Assembly (NCBI RefSeq): GCF_009828015.1
Contig: NZ_WTYG01000001.1
Location: 310,001-374,000, forward strand
Direction: 5' to 3'
From: Qipengyuania citrea
GTDB lineage: Bacteria; Pseudomonadota; Alphaproteobacteria; Sphingomonadales; Sphingomonadaceae
Length of the DNA: 64,000 nucleotides
Positions 1 to 8,368 of this stretch are shown piece after piece. Position numbers and translations under genes: made by a program. Below the pieces are notes generated by a model that was not told the origin of the DNA, searched no databases, and saw only the letters and a program-made list of their open reading frames with translations. The first letter of the stretch is position 1, and every line of letters starts with the position of its first letter.

Positions 1-14
1 CACGAGGCTGCGGC

Positions 15-551
15 TTACTTGGCCAGTTCGACCTGCTCGAAATCGAGTTCGACCGGCGTTGCGCGGCCGAAGATCGAGACCGAGACCTTGACCTTCTGCT
101 TGTCGAAATCGAGTTCCTCGACCAGCCCGTTGAAGCTGGCGAAGGGACCGTCGAGCACCTTGACCTGGTCGCCGATCTCGTAATCGACGCTGATTTCGGT
201 CTTGGGCGCCGAACGCGCTTCTTCCACGCCGCCGAAATACCGGGCCGCTTCCTTTTCGGAAATCGGCTGCGGCTTGTTGTTGTTGCCGAGGAAGCCGGTA
301 ACCTTGGGGGTGTTCTTGACCAGGTGGTAGACATCGTCGGTCATGTTCAGCTTCGCCAGCACGTAGCCCGGCATGAACTTGCGTTCGACCTGGACCTTCT
401 TGCCGCGCTTGACCTCGGTGATCGTCTCGGTCGGAACCTCGACCTCCTCGACGCCTTCGGACAGGCCCAGACGCTCGGCCTCGGCGATGATTGCATCGCG
501 GACCTTGTTCTCGAAACCCGAATAGGCGTGGATGATGTACCAGCGTGCCAT
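15..551 (-). CDS. nusG: Transcription termination/antitermination protein NusG
   Basis: 178 residues, the usual bacterial NusG length. The N-terminal NGN domain begins MARWYIIHAYSGFENKV and contains the RKFMPGYVLAKL segment. The C-terminal KOW domain starts near residue 125 with IGDQVKVLDGPFASFNG. In this family the NGN domain binds RNA polymerase at the clamp and the KOW domain contacts Rho or ribosomal protein S10. It lies directly downstream of secE on the same strand, the standard secE-nusG arrangement that normally precedes the ribosomal protein L11 operon. The gene is complete within the window. Confidence 0.97.
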   Translation of the reverse strand: MARWYIIHAYSGFENKVRDAIIAEAERLGLSEGVEEVEVPTETITEVKRGKKVQVERKFMPGYVLAKLNMTDDVYHLVKNTPKVTGFLGNNNKPQPISEKEAARYFGGVEEARSAPKTEISVDYEIGDQVKVLDGPFASFNGLVEELDFDKQKVKVSVSIFGRATPVELDFEQVELAK

Positions 552-594
552 GTGTACTCGTTACCCTGTCGAAATGCGGCTCAGGCCAGGAAAA

Positions 595-798
595 TCAGGC
601 CAGCGTCAGCAGCCAGCGCACCACGGCGCTGAACAGCGAATCGATGCCGAGGAAGAAAAGCGAGAGGATCACCGTGAGGATGAACACGAAGATAGCGGTG
701 CGCACCGTTTCCTCGCGCGTCGGCCATACGACCTTGCGCCCTTCGGTCTGCACCTGCCGGAGGAATTCCGCCGGGCTGGTTTTCTTCTGGTCTGCCAT
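595..798 (-). CDS. secE: Preprotein translocase subunit SecE
   Basis: 67 residues beginning MADQKKTSPAEFLRQVQTEG, followed by VVWPTREET and one C-terminal membrane segment (about residues 35-58). This is the short single-helix SecE typical of alphaproteobacteria. SecE clamps SecY in the inner-membrane translocase. The start is set at the ATG of MADQ because the amphipathic helix plus one membrane segment make up the whole known protein; a longer in-frame extension upstream has no family character. nusG follows after 43 bp. Confidence 0.95.
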   Translation of the reverse strand: MADQKKTSPAEFLRQVQTEGRKVVWPTREETVRTAIFVFILTVILSLFFLGIDSLFSAVVRWLLTLA

Positions 799-1052
799 GT
801 TCCACGTCTCTCGCGTAAAAATCGTGCCGCCTTCCGCCACGTCCCTTTCAGGTAGGGTCTTTCGCCGCCCCGGTTCAAGTCCGGGAGGGGCTTTTCTGCG
901 ATCCCAATGTCGGAAGACGGCGCTGCATCTACCGCCGCATCGGTCAAAAGGCAAGCGGTGGACGTGCGTCTCTTTCACCCTTTGCAAGTGGCGCCGGCGG
1001 CCCTAGCGTGCATGCTTTCAGTTTTCCGGGACGCATGAGGGGAATACTCGCG

Positions 1053-2576
1053 ATGGCACTAGGCCAGACACCAAGTCTGGGCGATCGGCTGGTACAGCCG
1101 GTTACCAACATTTCCGATTTCATCTGGGCCGGCCTGTGGAACGGCGAAGCGGTCATCCCCTTCCCCCCGCTGGCCATCATCCTCCTGGGTGTCGGCCTGT
1201 GGTTCATGGCCGGCCTGCGGTTCTACCCGATCACCAAGCTCGGGGCCGCGGCCAAGGGACTGTTTGCCGGGCGCAAGGGCGAAGGCGCGGGCGAAATCAG
1301 CCCCTTCGCCGCGCTGTCGACCGCGCTTTCGGGTCAGGTCGGCACGGGCAACCTGGCCGGGGTCGCCACCGCGATCGCGCTGGGCGGTCCCGGGGCGATT
1401 TTCTGGATGTGGGTCACCGCGCTGTTCGGCATGGCACTGGCCTTTGCCGAAGGGTCGCTGGCGATTCGCTACCGCGAAACCACCAGCGATGGGGTCAAGC
1501 GCGGCGGCCCGATGACCTACATCATGATGGGCCTTGGGCCGAAATGGACCTGGCTGGCGGTCGTCTTCTGCCTCGGCACGTTGTTCAGCGCGCTGGTAAC
1601 GGGCAACTCGATTCAGGCGAACGCCGTTGCCGATGGCCTGAACGAGCTGTTCGGGATCGAGGAATGGCTCGGCGGGCTGATCGTGGCCGTGCTGGTATTC
1701 GTGGTCATCATTGGCGGGATCAAGTCGATCGGTCGCGTTGCCGAAAGCGTGGTGCCGTTCATGGCAGCCGCTTACCTGGTGATGGCCGTAATCGCGCTGG
1801 CGCTCAATTTCGCCGATCTGGGTGAAACCTTCGCGCTGATTTTCGACGGCGCCTTCAACCCGCAAAGCGCGGTGGGCGGCTTCACCGGCGCGGCGATCAT
1901 CATGGCGATCCGCGCCGGCGTGGCGCGCGGCCTGTTCTCGAACGAGGCGGGCCAGGGTTCGACCCCGATCGCCCATGCCGTGGCGCAGACCGACGATCCC
2001 GAACAGCAGGGCCGCATGGCGATGCTGGGGACGTTCATCGATACGGTCGTCATCTGCACCATGACCGCACTGGTCATCCTGACCGTGCGCGGTGATTTCA
2101 CCGCGGGCGGCGAAGCGGTGGCGCATGCCTGGCAATCGGACCGCGTCGGTTTCGAAATGACCAGCGGCGCCTTCGCAGCTGCCTTCCCGGTCGAGATCGC
2201 CTCGATCCCGATCGGAACGCTGATCGCCAGCATCGCGCTGTTGCTGTTCGTCTTCACCACGCTGCTGACGTGGAGCTATTATGGCGAGCGCGCGATCACC
2301 TTCCTCTACGACCGGATGAAAGGCTCGACGCGCGAAGGCGAGCGGCGGCTGCACATGGTGTGGCGCGTGCTGTGGTGCGTGGTGATCTTCATCGGTGCGG
2401 CACAGCCGAGCGAGCTGGTCTGGCGGCTTGGCGATATCTCCAATGCCACCATGGTTCTGCCCAACCTCCTGGCGCTCGCGCTGCTCAGCGGCGTGGTGTT
2501 CAAGCTGGCCCGCGGCGATCGCACGGCCGGCAAAGAATACCGCGAGGCAACGCCGGAAGAGCCGGAAGAATACTGA
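1053..2576 (+). CDS. Sodium:alanine/glycine symporter, AGCS family
   Basis: About 507 residues with roughly ten to eleven hydrophobic segments. The conserved AGCS core is easy to see: FAALSTALSGQVGTGNLAGV near residue 85 and a later ARGLFSNEAGQGSTPIAHA segment, both signatures of this Na+/H+-coupled amino-acid transporter family. The likely substrate class is alanine or glycine; the exact specificity cannot be read from sequence. The start is uncertain. ATG 1053 follows AGGGG at a workable distance, but ATG 1035 and GTG 1008 are in the same frame. A strong terminator hairpin follows 20 bp after the stop, so it is probably a single-gene unit. Confidence 0.92.
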   Translation: MALGQTPSLGDRLVQPVTNISDFIWAGLWNGEAVIPFPPLAIILLGVGLWFMAGLRFYPITKLGAAAKGLFAGRKGEGAGEISPFAALSTALSGQVGTGNLAGVATAIALGGPGAIFWMWVTALFGMALAFAEGSLAIRYRETTSDGVKRGGPMTYIMMGLGPKWTWLAVVFCLGTLFSALVTGNSIQANAVADGLNELFGIEEWLGGLIVAVLVFVVIIGGIKSIGRVAESVVPFMAAAYLVMAVIALALNFADLGETFALIFDGAFNPQSAVGGFTGAAIIMAIRAGVARGLFSNEAGQGSTPIAHAVAQTDDPEQQGRMAMLGTFIDTVVICTMTALVILTVRGDFTAGGEAVAHAWQSDRVGFEMTSGAFAAAFPVEIASIPIGTLIASIALLLFVFTTLLTWSYYGERAITFLYDRMKGSTREGERRLHMVWRVLWCVVIFIGAAQPSELVWRLGDISNATMVLPNLLALALLSGVVFKLARGDRTAGKEYREATPEEPEEY

Positions 2577-2596
2577 GACTTCTGCGACTGAATGGC

Positions 2597-2632
2597 AAAG
2601 GGGCCGGAGAGCGAACGCTTTCCGGCCCCTTT
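2597..2632 (+). terminator. Rho-independent terminator after the AGCS symporter
   Basis: A near-perfect inverted repeat of about 17 base pairs: AAAGGGGCCGGAGAGCG pairs with the mirrored arm across a two-base AA centre, with one G-T pair. A-rich bases on the left and TTTCCTTT on the right make it usable in both directions. It could also end the small minus-strand gene at 2648-2797. Confidence 0.85.
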
Positions 2633-2647
2633 CCTTTCAGCGGGAGA

Positions 2648-2797
2648 TCAGCGGCGTCCGAACAGGCGCGCGAGGAACCCTGGCTCCTCCATCGGCTGGA
2701 TCTTGCCATGCATACGATAGCGCAGCGAACTGTCGCTGTAGGGCCGGGGCTGTGCCCAACGATCTGGGCGGCTGCTGCGGAAAGACATGCTCGACAT
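2648..2797 (-). CDS. Small basic protein of 49 residues, function unknown
   Basis: Reads MSSMSFRSSRPDRWAQPRPY and continues to a C-terminal LARLFGRR. It starts at an ATG preceded by GGAGGTACCCC, a strong ribosome binding site at ideal spacing, and it ends just before the terminator hairpin at 2597-2632. The protein is arginine- and serine-rich with no membrane segment. I do not recognise a family with certainty. The ribosome binding site and the terminator are the main reasons to call it a gene. It is separated from the upstream glycosyltransferase gene by 39 bp and may share its transcript. Confidence 0.6.
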   Translation of the reverse strand: MSSMSFRSSRPDRWAQPRPYSDSSLRYRMHGKIQPMEEPGFLARLFGRR

Positions 2798-2836
2798 GGG
2801 GTACCTCCATGAATGCCATTGCTTGCCGATAAACCC

Positions 2837-3991
2837 TCAGCGGTGCTTTCGGGTTCCCGCAGGGGTGCGCGTCCAGACAAGCCCAAGCAGCGCGAGTGCG
2901 GCAAGCGGCATCAAATTGACGCCGAGGGGGAACGCCGCCGCGCGTGTGGCATAGGGAGCGAAATAGAGCAGCGTGAGGCCGAGCTTCTCGTAAGGACGAA
3001 ACCCGCGCTCGAGCCCCTGAATGACCAGCCAGAGCGTCGGAAACACGAGGAACGGCAGATCGTAACTGAACAGATAGGGCGATGCGAGCGCAGTAGCCGC
3101 CAGGATTGCAGCAGAAGCTCCTGAGGCATCGTCGCCGAAACGCTGCGGTGCGAACAGGGCGACTGCAAGGGCCAACACGGCAGAACATGCAGCCCCTGCA
3201 AGCGCGACAAAATCGCCGAGGTGTGGCCGCAACTGGGAAAAGATCGTGCTCATCCGCAACATGAAGTCCGGATCAGGCCTCTCGATAAGCTGGCGGCTGG
3301 CGCTCCAGCTTCCGGTATAGGCCAGCATAGTATCGCTGCCGAAGATCAGCCATGCCGCCCCCAGCAGCGCCGCGACCACCAGCCCGGCCGCAACGAATGC
3401 CCGCCATTTGCCGCCTGCACTGAGCCAGAACGGGGCGAGGAGAGCCAGATGCGGCTTGATAACGAGAGCACCTACCGCCGCACCGGCCACCACCTGCCGC
3501 CGCGGCAATTCATGCGCCGCCAGAACCAGGAGCGCGCCAGTGAGCAAACCGGTCTGTGCATGTCCCGCCGCGATCAGCGCTCCCGGATAGGCAAGCACCA
3601 GTGGCCACAACCGCGGGAACGCCCGGACGCTGACCCAGGCCCACGCACCCCATGTCGAAGCCACCCAGACAATCCATGCAATCGGCAGCGGCAATAGCCC
3701 GAGTGGCACGAGCGCGAACAGGAACGGTGGCGGATTGACGAAAGCGAACCATCCCGGGCTTCCCGTCGAGGTCTGAACCTGCTGCTGCGCCGCCAGATCG
3801 TAGGCGGCTGCAGGTTCGCCAGCGGCGGTGACCTGCCCCGCGCCCCAGAAAGCCAGGAAGTCAGTCGTCCCCGGCGGCATAGCGCGCCAGAAAGATATGG
3901 CGACAAGCCCCAGGCTCGCCAGCGCCAGCAGCAAGGCGTAACCGCGCACGCGCTCATGGGTGAGCCAGTCGGCCCGGCGCAACCAGTCCAT
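2837..3991 (-). CDS. GT87-type (DUF2029) polytopic membrane glycosyltransferase
   Basis: 384 residues with about nine to ten membrane segments. Diagnostic elements are an early TTDFLAFWGAGQ acidic motif after the first membrane helix (about residues 42-53), a periplasmic NPPPFLFALVPL segment and a later ALVIKPHLALL stretch. These match the GT87/DUF2029 family, which uses polyprenyl-phosphate sugars and transfers mannose or similar sugars at the outer face of the inner membrane in the characterised mycobacterial members. The acceptor here is unknown. No glycan genes lie next to it, so the pathway cannot be inferred from context. Confidence 0.85.
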   Translation of the reverse strand: MDWLRRADWLTHERVRGYALLLALASLGLVAISFWRAMPPGTTDFLAFWGAGQVTAAGEPAAAYDLAAQQQVQTSTGSPGWFAFVNPPPFLFALVPLGLLPLPIAWIVWVASTWGAWAWVSVRAFPRLWPLVLAYPGALIAAGHAQTGLLTGALLVLAAHELPRRQVVAGAAVGALVIKPHLALLAPFWLSAGGKWRAFVAAGLVVAALLGAAWLIFGSDTMLAYTGSWSASRQLIERPDPDFMLRMSTIFSQLRPHLGDFVALAGAACSAVLALAVALFAPQRFGDDASGASAAILAATALASPYLFSYDLPFLVFPTLWLVIQGLERGFRPYEKLGLTLLYFAPYATRAAAFPLGVNLMPLAALALLGLVWTRTPAGTRKHR

Positions 3992-4094
3992 CGCCCTATT
4001 CCCCTCTCGCTTGTGTCATGCACGAACGGGATTAGCGTGCCGCGGCTGCGCTAACCAGCGCGAGCGGGGGCAAATCCCCGCCCGCGCCGATCGG

Positions 4095-5918
4095 TCAGCT
4101 TGCCTTGGAAGCGATCCAGCGGTCGATCTTATTCTCCAGCACCGGCATCGGCAGGCTGCCCGTGTCGAGCACCTCGGCGTGGAATTCGCGGATGTCGAAA
4201 TCCTCGCCCAGCTGATCTTCGGCGCGCTTGCGCAGTTCCTGGATCTTGATGGCCCCGACCTTGTACGCCAGCGCCTGCGAGGGAATGGCGATATAGCGCT
4301 CGACCTCGGCGACCACTTCGGTGCGCGTCATGCCCGAATTCTCGAGCATGAAGTCGATCGCCTGCTCGCGCGTCCACCCCTTGGCATGCAGCCCGGTATC
4401 GACCACCAGCCGCATCGCGCGCAATTGCTCGTCCTGCAGCGTACCGTAACGGTTCCAGGGATCGTCGAAGAAGCCCATCTCATAGCCCAGCGTCTCCGAA
4501 TAGAGCGCCCAGCCTTCGACATAGGCCGTGTTGCCGCCGAAGCGCATGAATGCCGGAAGATCGGTGTTTTCCTGCGCGAGGCTGATCTGGAAATGATGCC
4601 CCGGTGCGCCTTCGTGCAGGTAGAGCGTCACATTGCCCGTCGTCAGCCGGCTGGGCAGGTCATAGGCGTTGAAATAGAAGGTCCCCGGCCGCGAACCGTC
4701 CGGCGCGCCCGAATTGTACGAACCACCCGCTTCGAACTTCTCGCGATACTCCTCGTAGGGCTTGATCTCGAGCGGGGTCTTGGGGACCAGCGAGAAAAAT
4801 TCGCCGATCTTCTCATCGACCTGTTCGCCGATATCGTAATAGCTCTGCGTCAATGCCTCGCGGCTCTCGGGCTTGAACTGCTCGTCGGTGCGCACGTAGT
4901 CGAAGAACTCGTTGAGCGTCCCCTCGAAGCCGACTTCCTGCTTGATCTGCTCGAGGCCATTCTTGATCCGCGCCACTTCGGACAGGCCCAGTTCGTGCAG
5001 GTAATCGGGCTCGAGCGGAAGCGTCGTCGTACCTTCCACCATATGCCTGTACAACTCCGCGCCGCCCTTCATCTGTGACAGTCCCACGCTGTCGCGTGCC
5101 ACGGCCATGTATTCGTCGCGCAGGAAATCTCGCATCCGCTCGTGCGCCGCGTAGATTTCCTCGGTGGCCGCGGTGTATTCAGCCGTCAGCCGCGCCTTCT
5201 CTTCGGCGGAAAATTCCTCGGGGAAGTTCTTCACCGGCATGAAGAAGGGCGATTCCTCGACCGGCATCGCCAATTGCGTGTCGAGCTGGCTGACGACGTT
5301 GCCGATCGTCAGCTTGGTTTCGTACACGCCGGTTTCCATGCCTTCGCGGAACTTGCCGATCGCGCGGTCGGTGATGGCGATGTAATCCTCGTGCCGCTTG
5401 AGGTTGTTCTCGTAGTCCTCGACCGTCTTGAAGGGGGCGGCGCTCTGCCCGCTGGCGAAGTTGGGATAGAACGTGTGGAAGCCTGAGAAATGGTTCACCG
5501 GACGCACTTCGCTCGCCGCGAGGATCGCGGGGGCATAGCCCTCCAGCTCACGCTGCTGGTTATAGGCAAAGACATCGTAGGCGAGCTGGTCGGTGGGCGA
5601 CAGCTTGCTGCGGTCGATTTCGGCCAGCTTCGCGAGGTTTTCGGCATTGTCCGCCTTGCTTGCGGCAAGATGCTCGTCGGTCAGGTAATCGCCCAGGCGG
5701 TCCGCGTAGCGCATGTCGCCGCGAAACAGCGCGCCGACCGGATTGAGCTTGAGGCTGCGTTCATCGGCATCCGCGAACAGCGCGAAGAGCTTGTCGTGTT
5801 CGCTGATTTCGCTCGCAGCATCGGTTGCTGCATGGTGATCGCGGGCGATGGCCGGGTTCGCTGCCAGAACAAGCGAGAGGGCGGCACCCGAAGCGAGGGC
5901 GTGACGGACGAGTTTCAT
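4095..5918 (-). CDS. DUF885 family secreted metallopeptidase-like protein
   Basis: 607 residues from the ATG at 5918, which gives a clear Sec signal peptide (MKLVRHALASGAALSLVLA, cut after NPAIA). The DUF885 hallmark HEGAPGHH lies at residues 435-442, followed by a GGNTAYVEGWALYSE segment that supplies a downstream acidic residue, as in zinc metallopeptidases. The protein is expected in the periplasm, and the peptidase role is inferred from family motifs. A longer reading from 5981 would put residues ahead of the signal peptide and was rejected. It is followed on the same strand by the GT87 gene; upstream is the amidohydrolase, 141 bp away. Confidence 0.9.
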   Translation of the reverse strand: MKLVRHALASGAALSLVLAANPAIARDHHAATDAASEISEHDKLFALFADADERSLKLNPVGALFRGDMRYADRLGDYLTDEHLAASKADNAENLAKLAEIDRSKLSPTDQLAYDVFAYNQQRELEGYAPAILAASEVRPVNHFSGFHTFYPNFASGQSAAPFKTVEDYENNLKRHEDYIAITDRAIGKFREGMETGVYETKLTIGNVVSQLDTQLAMPVEESPFFMPVKNFPEEFSAEEKARLTAEYTAATEEIYAAHERMRDFLRDEYMAVARDSVGLSQMKGGAELYRHMVEGTTTLPLEPDYLHELGLSEVARIKNGLEQIKQEVGFEGTLNEFFDYVRTDEQFKPESREALTQSYYDIGEQVDEKIGEFFSLVPKTPLEIKPYEEYREKFEAGGSYNSGAPDGSRPGTFYFNAYDLPSRLTTGNVTLYLHEGAPGHHFQISLAQENTDLPAFMRFGGNTAYVEGWALYSETLGYEMGFFDDPWNRYGTLQDEQLRAMRLVVDTGLHAKGWTREQAIDFMLENSGMTRTEVVAEVERYIAIPSQALAYKVGAIKIQELRKRAEDQLGEDFDIREFHAEVLDTGSLPMPVLENKIDRWIASKAS

Positions 5919-6059
5919 GGAGGTTCCCCTGGTAATTGTAGTGCAGCGATAGGACAGGCATTTGCCCGAGCGCACAAGCACGCCATACGATCGAAGGCAT
6001 ATGTCGCTCGACCGGCGCCATGCAGTGCCCTGTTCCGCATGGCGCCGGCAATGCTGCAG

Positions 6060-7328
6060 TCAATCGATCACGCGGCCGCGCACCATCACCCAATCGACAT
6101 TCTCCAGCGTCGACGTATCGTCGAGCGGGTTGGCTTCGACCGCAATCAAATCCGCCGAATAGCCGGGCGCGATCCGGCCGATCTCGTTTTCCAGTCCCAG
6201 CACGCGTGCGGCGTGGGTGGTCGCCGCCGCGAAAGCATCCCGGTGGCTCATGCCCTGTTCGACCATCAGCGCGAATTCGCCTGCATTGCGGCCGTGACCG
6301 AAGACGCCGGCATCGGTCCCGAAAGCGATCGGCACGCCCCAGCGCAGCGCCTTGCCCATGAAGACGCGCGCGGTTTCGGCTACATCGAGGATCTTGTCCT
6401 CGACGACCGGTGTGTAAACGCCCTGTCCAAGCCGTTCGGTAACGCCCTTGAACGCCATCAGCGTGGGCACCAGCACGGTACCGTTGTCCTTCATCGCACG
6501 GGCGGCCGCCTCGTCCAGATAGGTCCCGTGCTCGATCGAATCGATGCCGGCACGCGCCGCGGCCTCGATCCCGCGCGCGCCATGCGCATGCGCCATGACC
6601 TTCAGACCGAGCGAATGCGCAGTATCGGCAATGCTCTTCATCTCGGCGCTGGTGAAATGCGCTTCGAGCCCCCGCCCTTGCTGGCTGAGCACGCCGCCCG
6701 TGGCGGTAATCTTGATGATATCGGCGCCGTTCTGGCTCGCGAGCCGGACTTTTTCGGCGCATTCGACCGCCCCGGTGCAGGTGAACCCGCTGTCGAGCAG
6801 TTCGTTGACTTCGGGGCGGAAGCCGCTGACATCGCCGTGCCCGCCCACGATCGCGAGCGAGGGGCCGGCTGCCACGATGCGCGGGCCGTCGATAAAACCT
6901 TCCGCGGTTCCGCGGCGCAGCGAGAAGGCGCTGGCGGGGCCGCTGCCCGCTTCGCGCACGGTCGTGAACCCGGCAAGCGCCGTCAGGCGGGCATTCTTGG
7001 CGCCGACGACGACATCCCATTCATCGGGCTCGACTGCGCCCTTCCAGAAATCGCCGCCCGGATCGCCGGTCAGGTGGACATGCAGGTCGACCATTCCGGG
7101 TACCACGGTCTTGTCTTTCAGATCGACCGTGACCGCCTGTGCAGGGGCTGCAGTGAAGCCGTCGGCAACGCTGACGATCTTCCCGTCGGTGACCGTTATC
7201 GTGGATGGCCCACGCGGCTGGCTTTCGGCATCGATGACAAGCGCGCCCGCGTGGATGACAGTGGTATCGGCCAGCGCCGGCGCGGCGCACATCGCCCCCG
7301 CCAGCGCGATGAATGCGGCAATCTTCAT
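6060..7328 (-). CDS. Secreted amidohydrolase-superfamily protein (imidazolonepropionase/prolidase-like)
   Basis: 422 residues with a signal peptide ending near residue 20 (CAAPALA). Metal-binding motifs occur in the expected order: DLHVHL (His83 and His85), IIKITATGG (the lysine that is usually carbamylated), HAHGARG, SIEHGTYLD and FGTDAGVFGHG (final metal aspartate). This is the metal-dependent hydrolase fold that cleaves C-N bonds. Similar secreted sphingomonad enzymes are annotated as Xaa-Pro dipeptidases or imidazolonepropionase-like, and the substrate cannot be fixed here. It sits between two other secreted or outer-membrane proteins on the same strand. Confidence 0.93.
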   Translation of the reverse strand: MKIAAFIALAGAMCAAPALADTTVIHAGALVIDAESQPRGPSTITVTDGKIVSVADGFTAAPAQAVTVDLKDKTVVPGMVDLHVHLTGDPGGDFWKGAVEPDEWDVVVGAKNARLTALAGFTTVREAGSGPASAFSLRRGTAEGFIDGPRIVAAGPSLAIVGGHGDVSGFRPEVNELLDSGFTCTGAVECAEKVRLASQNGADIIKITATGGVLSQQGRGLEAHFTSAEMKSIADTAHSLGLKVMAHAHGARGIEAAARAGIDSIEHGTYLDEAAARAMKDNGTVLVPTLMAFKGVTERLGQGVYTPVVEDKILDVAETARVFMGKALRWGVPIAFGTDAGVFGHGRNAGEFALMVEQGMSHRDAFAAATTHAARVLGLENEIGRIAPGYSADLIAVEANPLDDTSTLENVDWVMVRGRVID

Positions 7329-7393
7329 TCTCTATCCCCTTAGTTGCCCAAGGGGATGCCCGTCAGCGGCCGGCGTATCAAGCAAAAGCGGCG

Positions 7394-8242
7394 CTAGAAG
7401 GTATAGCCGATCCCGAGTGCGCCCATCCACTGGTCTGCATCACCGCGAATGGAGGTGAACGGCGTACGCTTGCCATCGCCGAGCATCCGCGAATATCCGC
7501 CCATGGCGATGAGCGCGAGCCCGCCGTTGGCAAGATTGCCGTCGAGATCGACCCCGGTGAGCAGGTTGACACCCACCCGGTCCCAGCCGCCATCCGCCTG
7601 GTAGGCCGGCAGTGCGCCGCCGGCCGGTACCGAATAGTAATAATCGGCATAATCGTCGTCGACATACGAACCACTGACCGACAGCGAGATCGCCGCGCCG
7701 CGGCTGACGGGTGTGAAATAGGTCACGCCCGGGCTGACCAGCGTACCGTCATGCGCGCCGGCGACATCGAACAGCGTCTCGATGTTGAAGCTCAGGCTGT
7801 CATAGGGATTGAGCAGGCCGGGAAGACTGATCCCCACCGAGGGACCGACTTCGAAGGCGGTGTCGAGTTCGCCATAGGACAGCACCACGGGATCCTCGAT
7901 CTGCGAGGCGCGGTTGCGGTTGAGCCGCGCAGCAACGCCGGCCGAAATCTTGGCGCCATCGCTGTCGTCATTGACGAAATCGAGCGCGGCACCACCCGCC
8001 CGGGGGCTGATGCGCACACCGCCGATCTTGCCCTGTACGATAGGGATCGGCGATACGACATAGTCGTCCGACCCATCGTAGCTGGCGGAATAGACCGCGC
8101 CCGCACCGATCGAGAACCAGTTGCCATCGAATACGGTCGCTTCGCCGTCAGGTCCGTCGGGCAATGCCTCGACATTCTGGGCCATTGCGGGTGCGGCGCA
8201 GGCAAGCGCCAGCGATCCGGTTGCGGCGAGCAGTAACTTCAT
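7394..8242 (-). CDS. MipA/OmpV family outer-membrane protein
   Basis: 282 residues: signal peptide (MKLLLAATGSLALACAAPA), then alternating beta-strand character ending in GIGYTF, with the terminal phenylalanine typical of barrel proteins recognised by the BAM machinery. The FSIGAGAVYSASYDGSDDY start of the mature domain fits the MipA/OmpV family of small barrels. Members interact with peptidoglycan enzymes or act as surface antigens; the role here is not known. It is divergent from crtY across a 126-bp gap that should hold both promoters. Confidence 0.88.
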   Translation of the reverse strand: MKLLLAATGSLALACAAPAMAQNVEALPDGPDGEATVFDGNWFSIGAGAVYSASYDGSDDYVVSPIPIVQGKIGGVRISPRAGGAALDFVNDDSDGAKISAGVAARLNRNRASQIEDPVVLSYGELDTAFEVGPSVGISLPGLLNPYDSLSFNIETLFDVAGAHDGTLVSPGVTYFTPVSRGAAISLSVSGSYVDDDYADYYYSVPAGGALPAYQADGGWDRVGVNLLTGVDLDGNLANGGLALIAMGGYSRMLGDGKRTPFTSIRGDADQWMGALGIGYTF

Positions 8243-8368
8243 GCGGATTCCCTCGATATATGTCTTTGCCGTTCAACTCGCACGGGAGTGTGACGTTCCC
8301 GTAACCCTGCCCGGCAGGAATTCCAAAGCGATTGCCGCTGGGCCGCTTCGCTTCTAAGCCCACGGGCG

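Noticed and set aside
869-885. tRNA T-arm-like hairpin CCCGG-TTCAAGT-CCGGG upstream of secE (opposite strand)
   Set aside because: No acceptor, D- or anticodon arm can be built around it on either strand. It may be a tRNA remnant or chance, so no RNA gene is called.
1059-2354. 431-codon open frame on the minus strand over the symporter gene
   Set aside because: Low-complexity Arg/Gly/Asp/His composition typical of antisense frames in GC-rich DNA, no ribosome site, and the plus strand carries a clear transporter.
5490-7343. 617-codon plus-strand frame over the DUF885 and amidohydrolase genes
   Set aside because: It spans two genes with strong family motifs on the other strand and has no recognisable domain.
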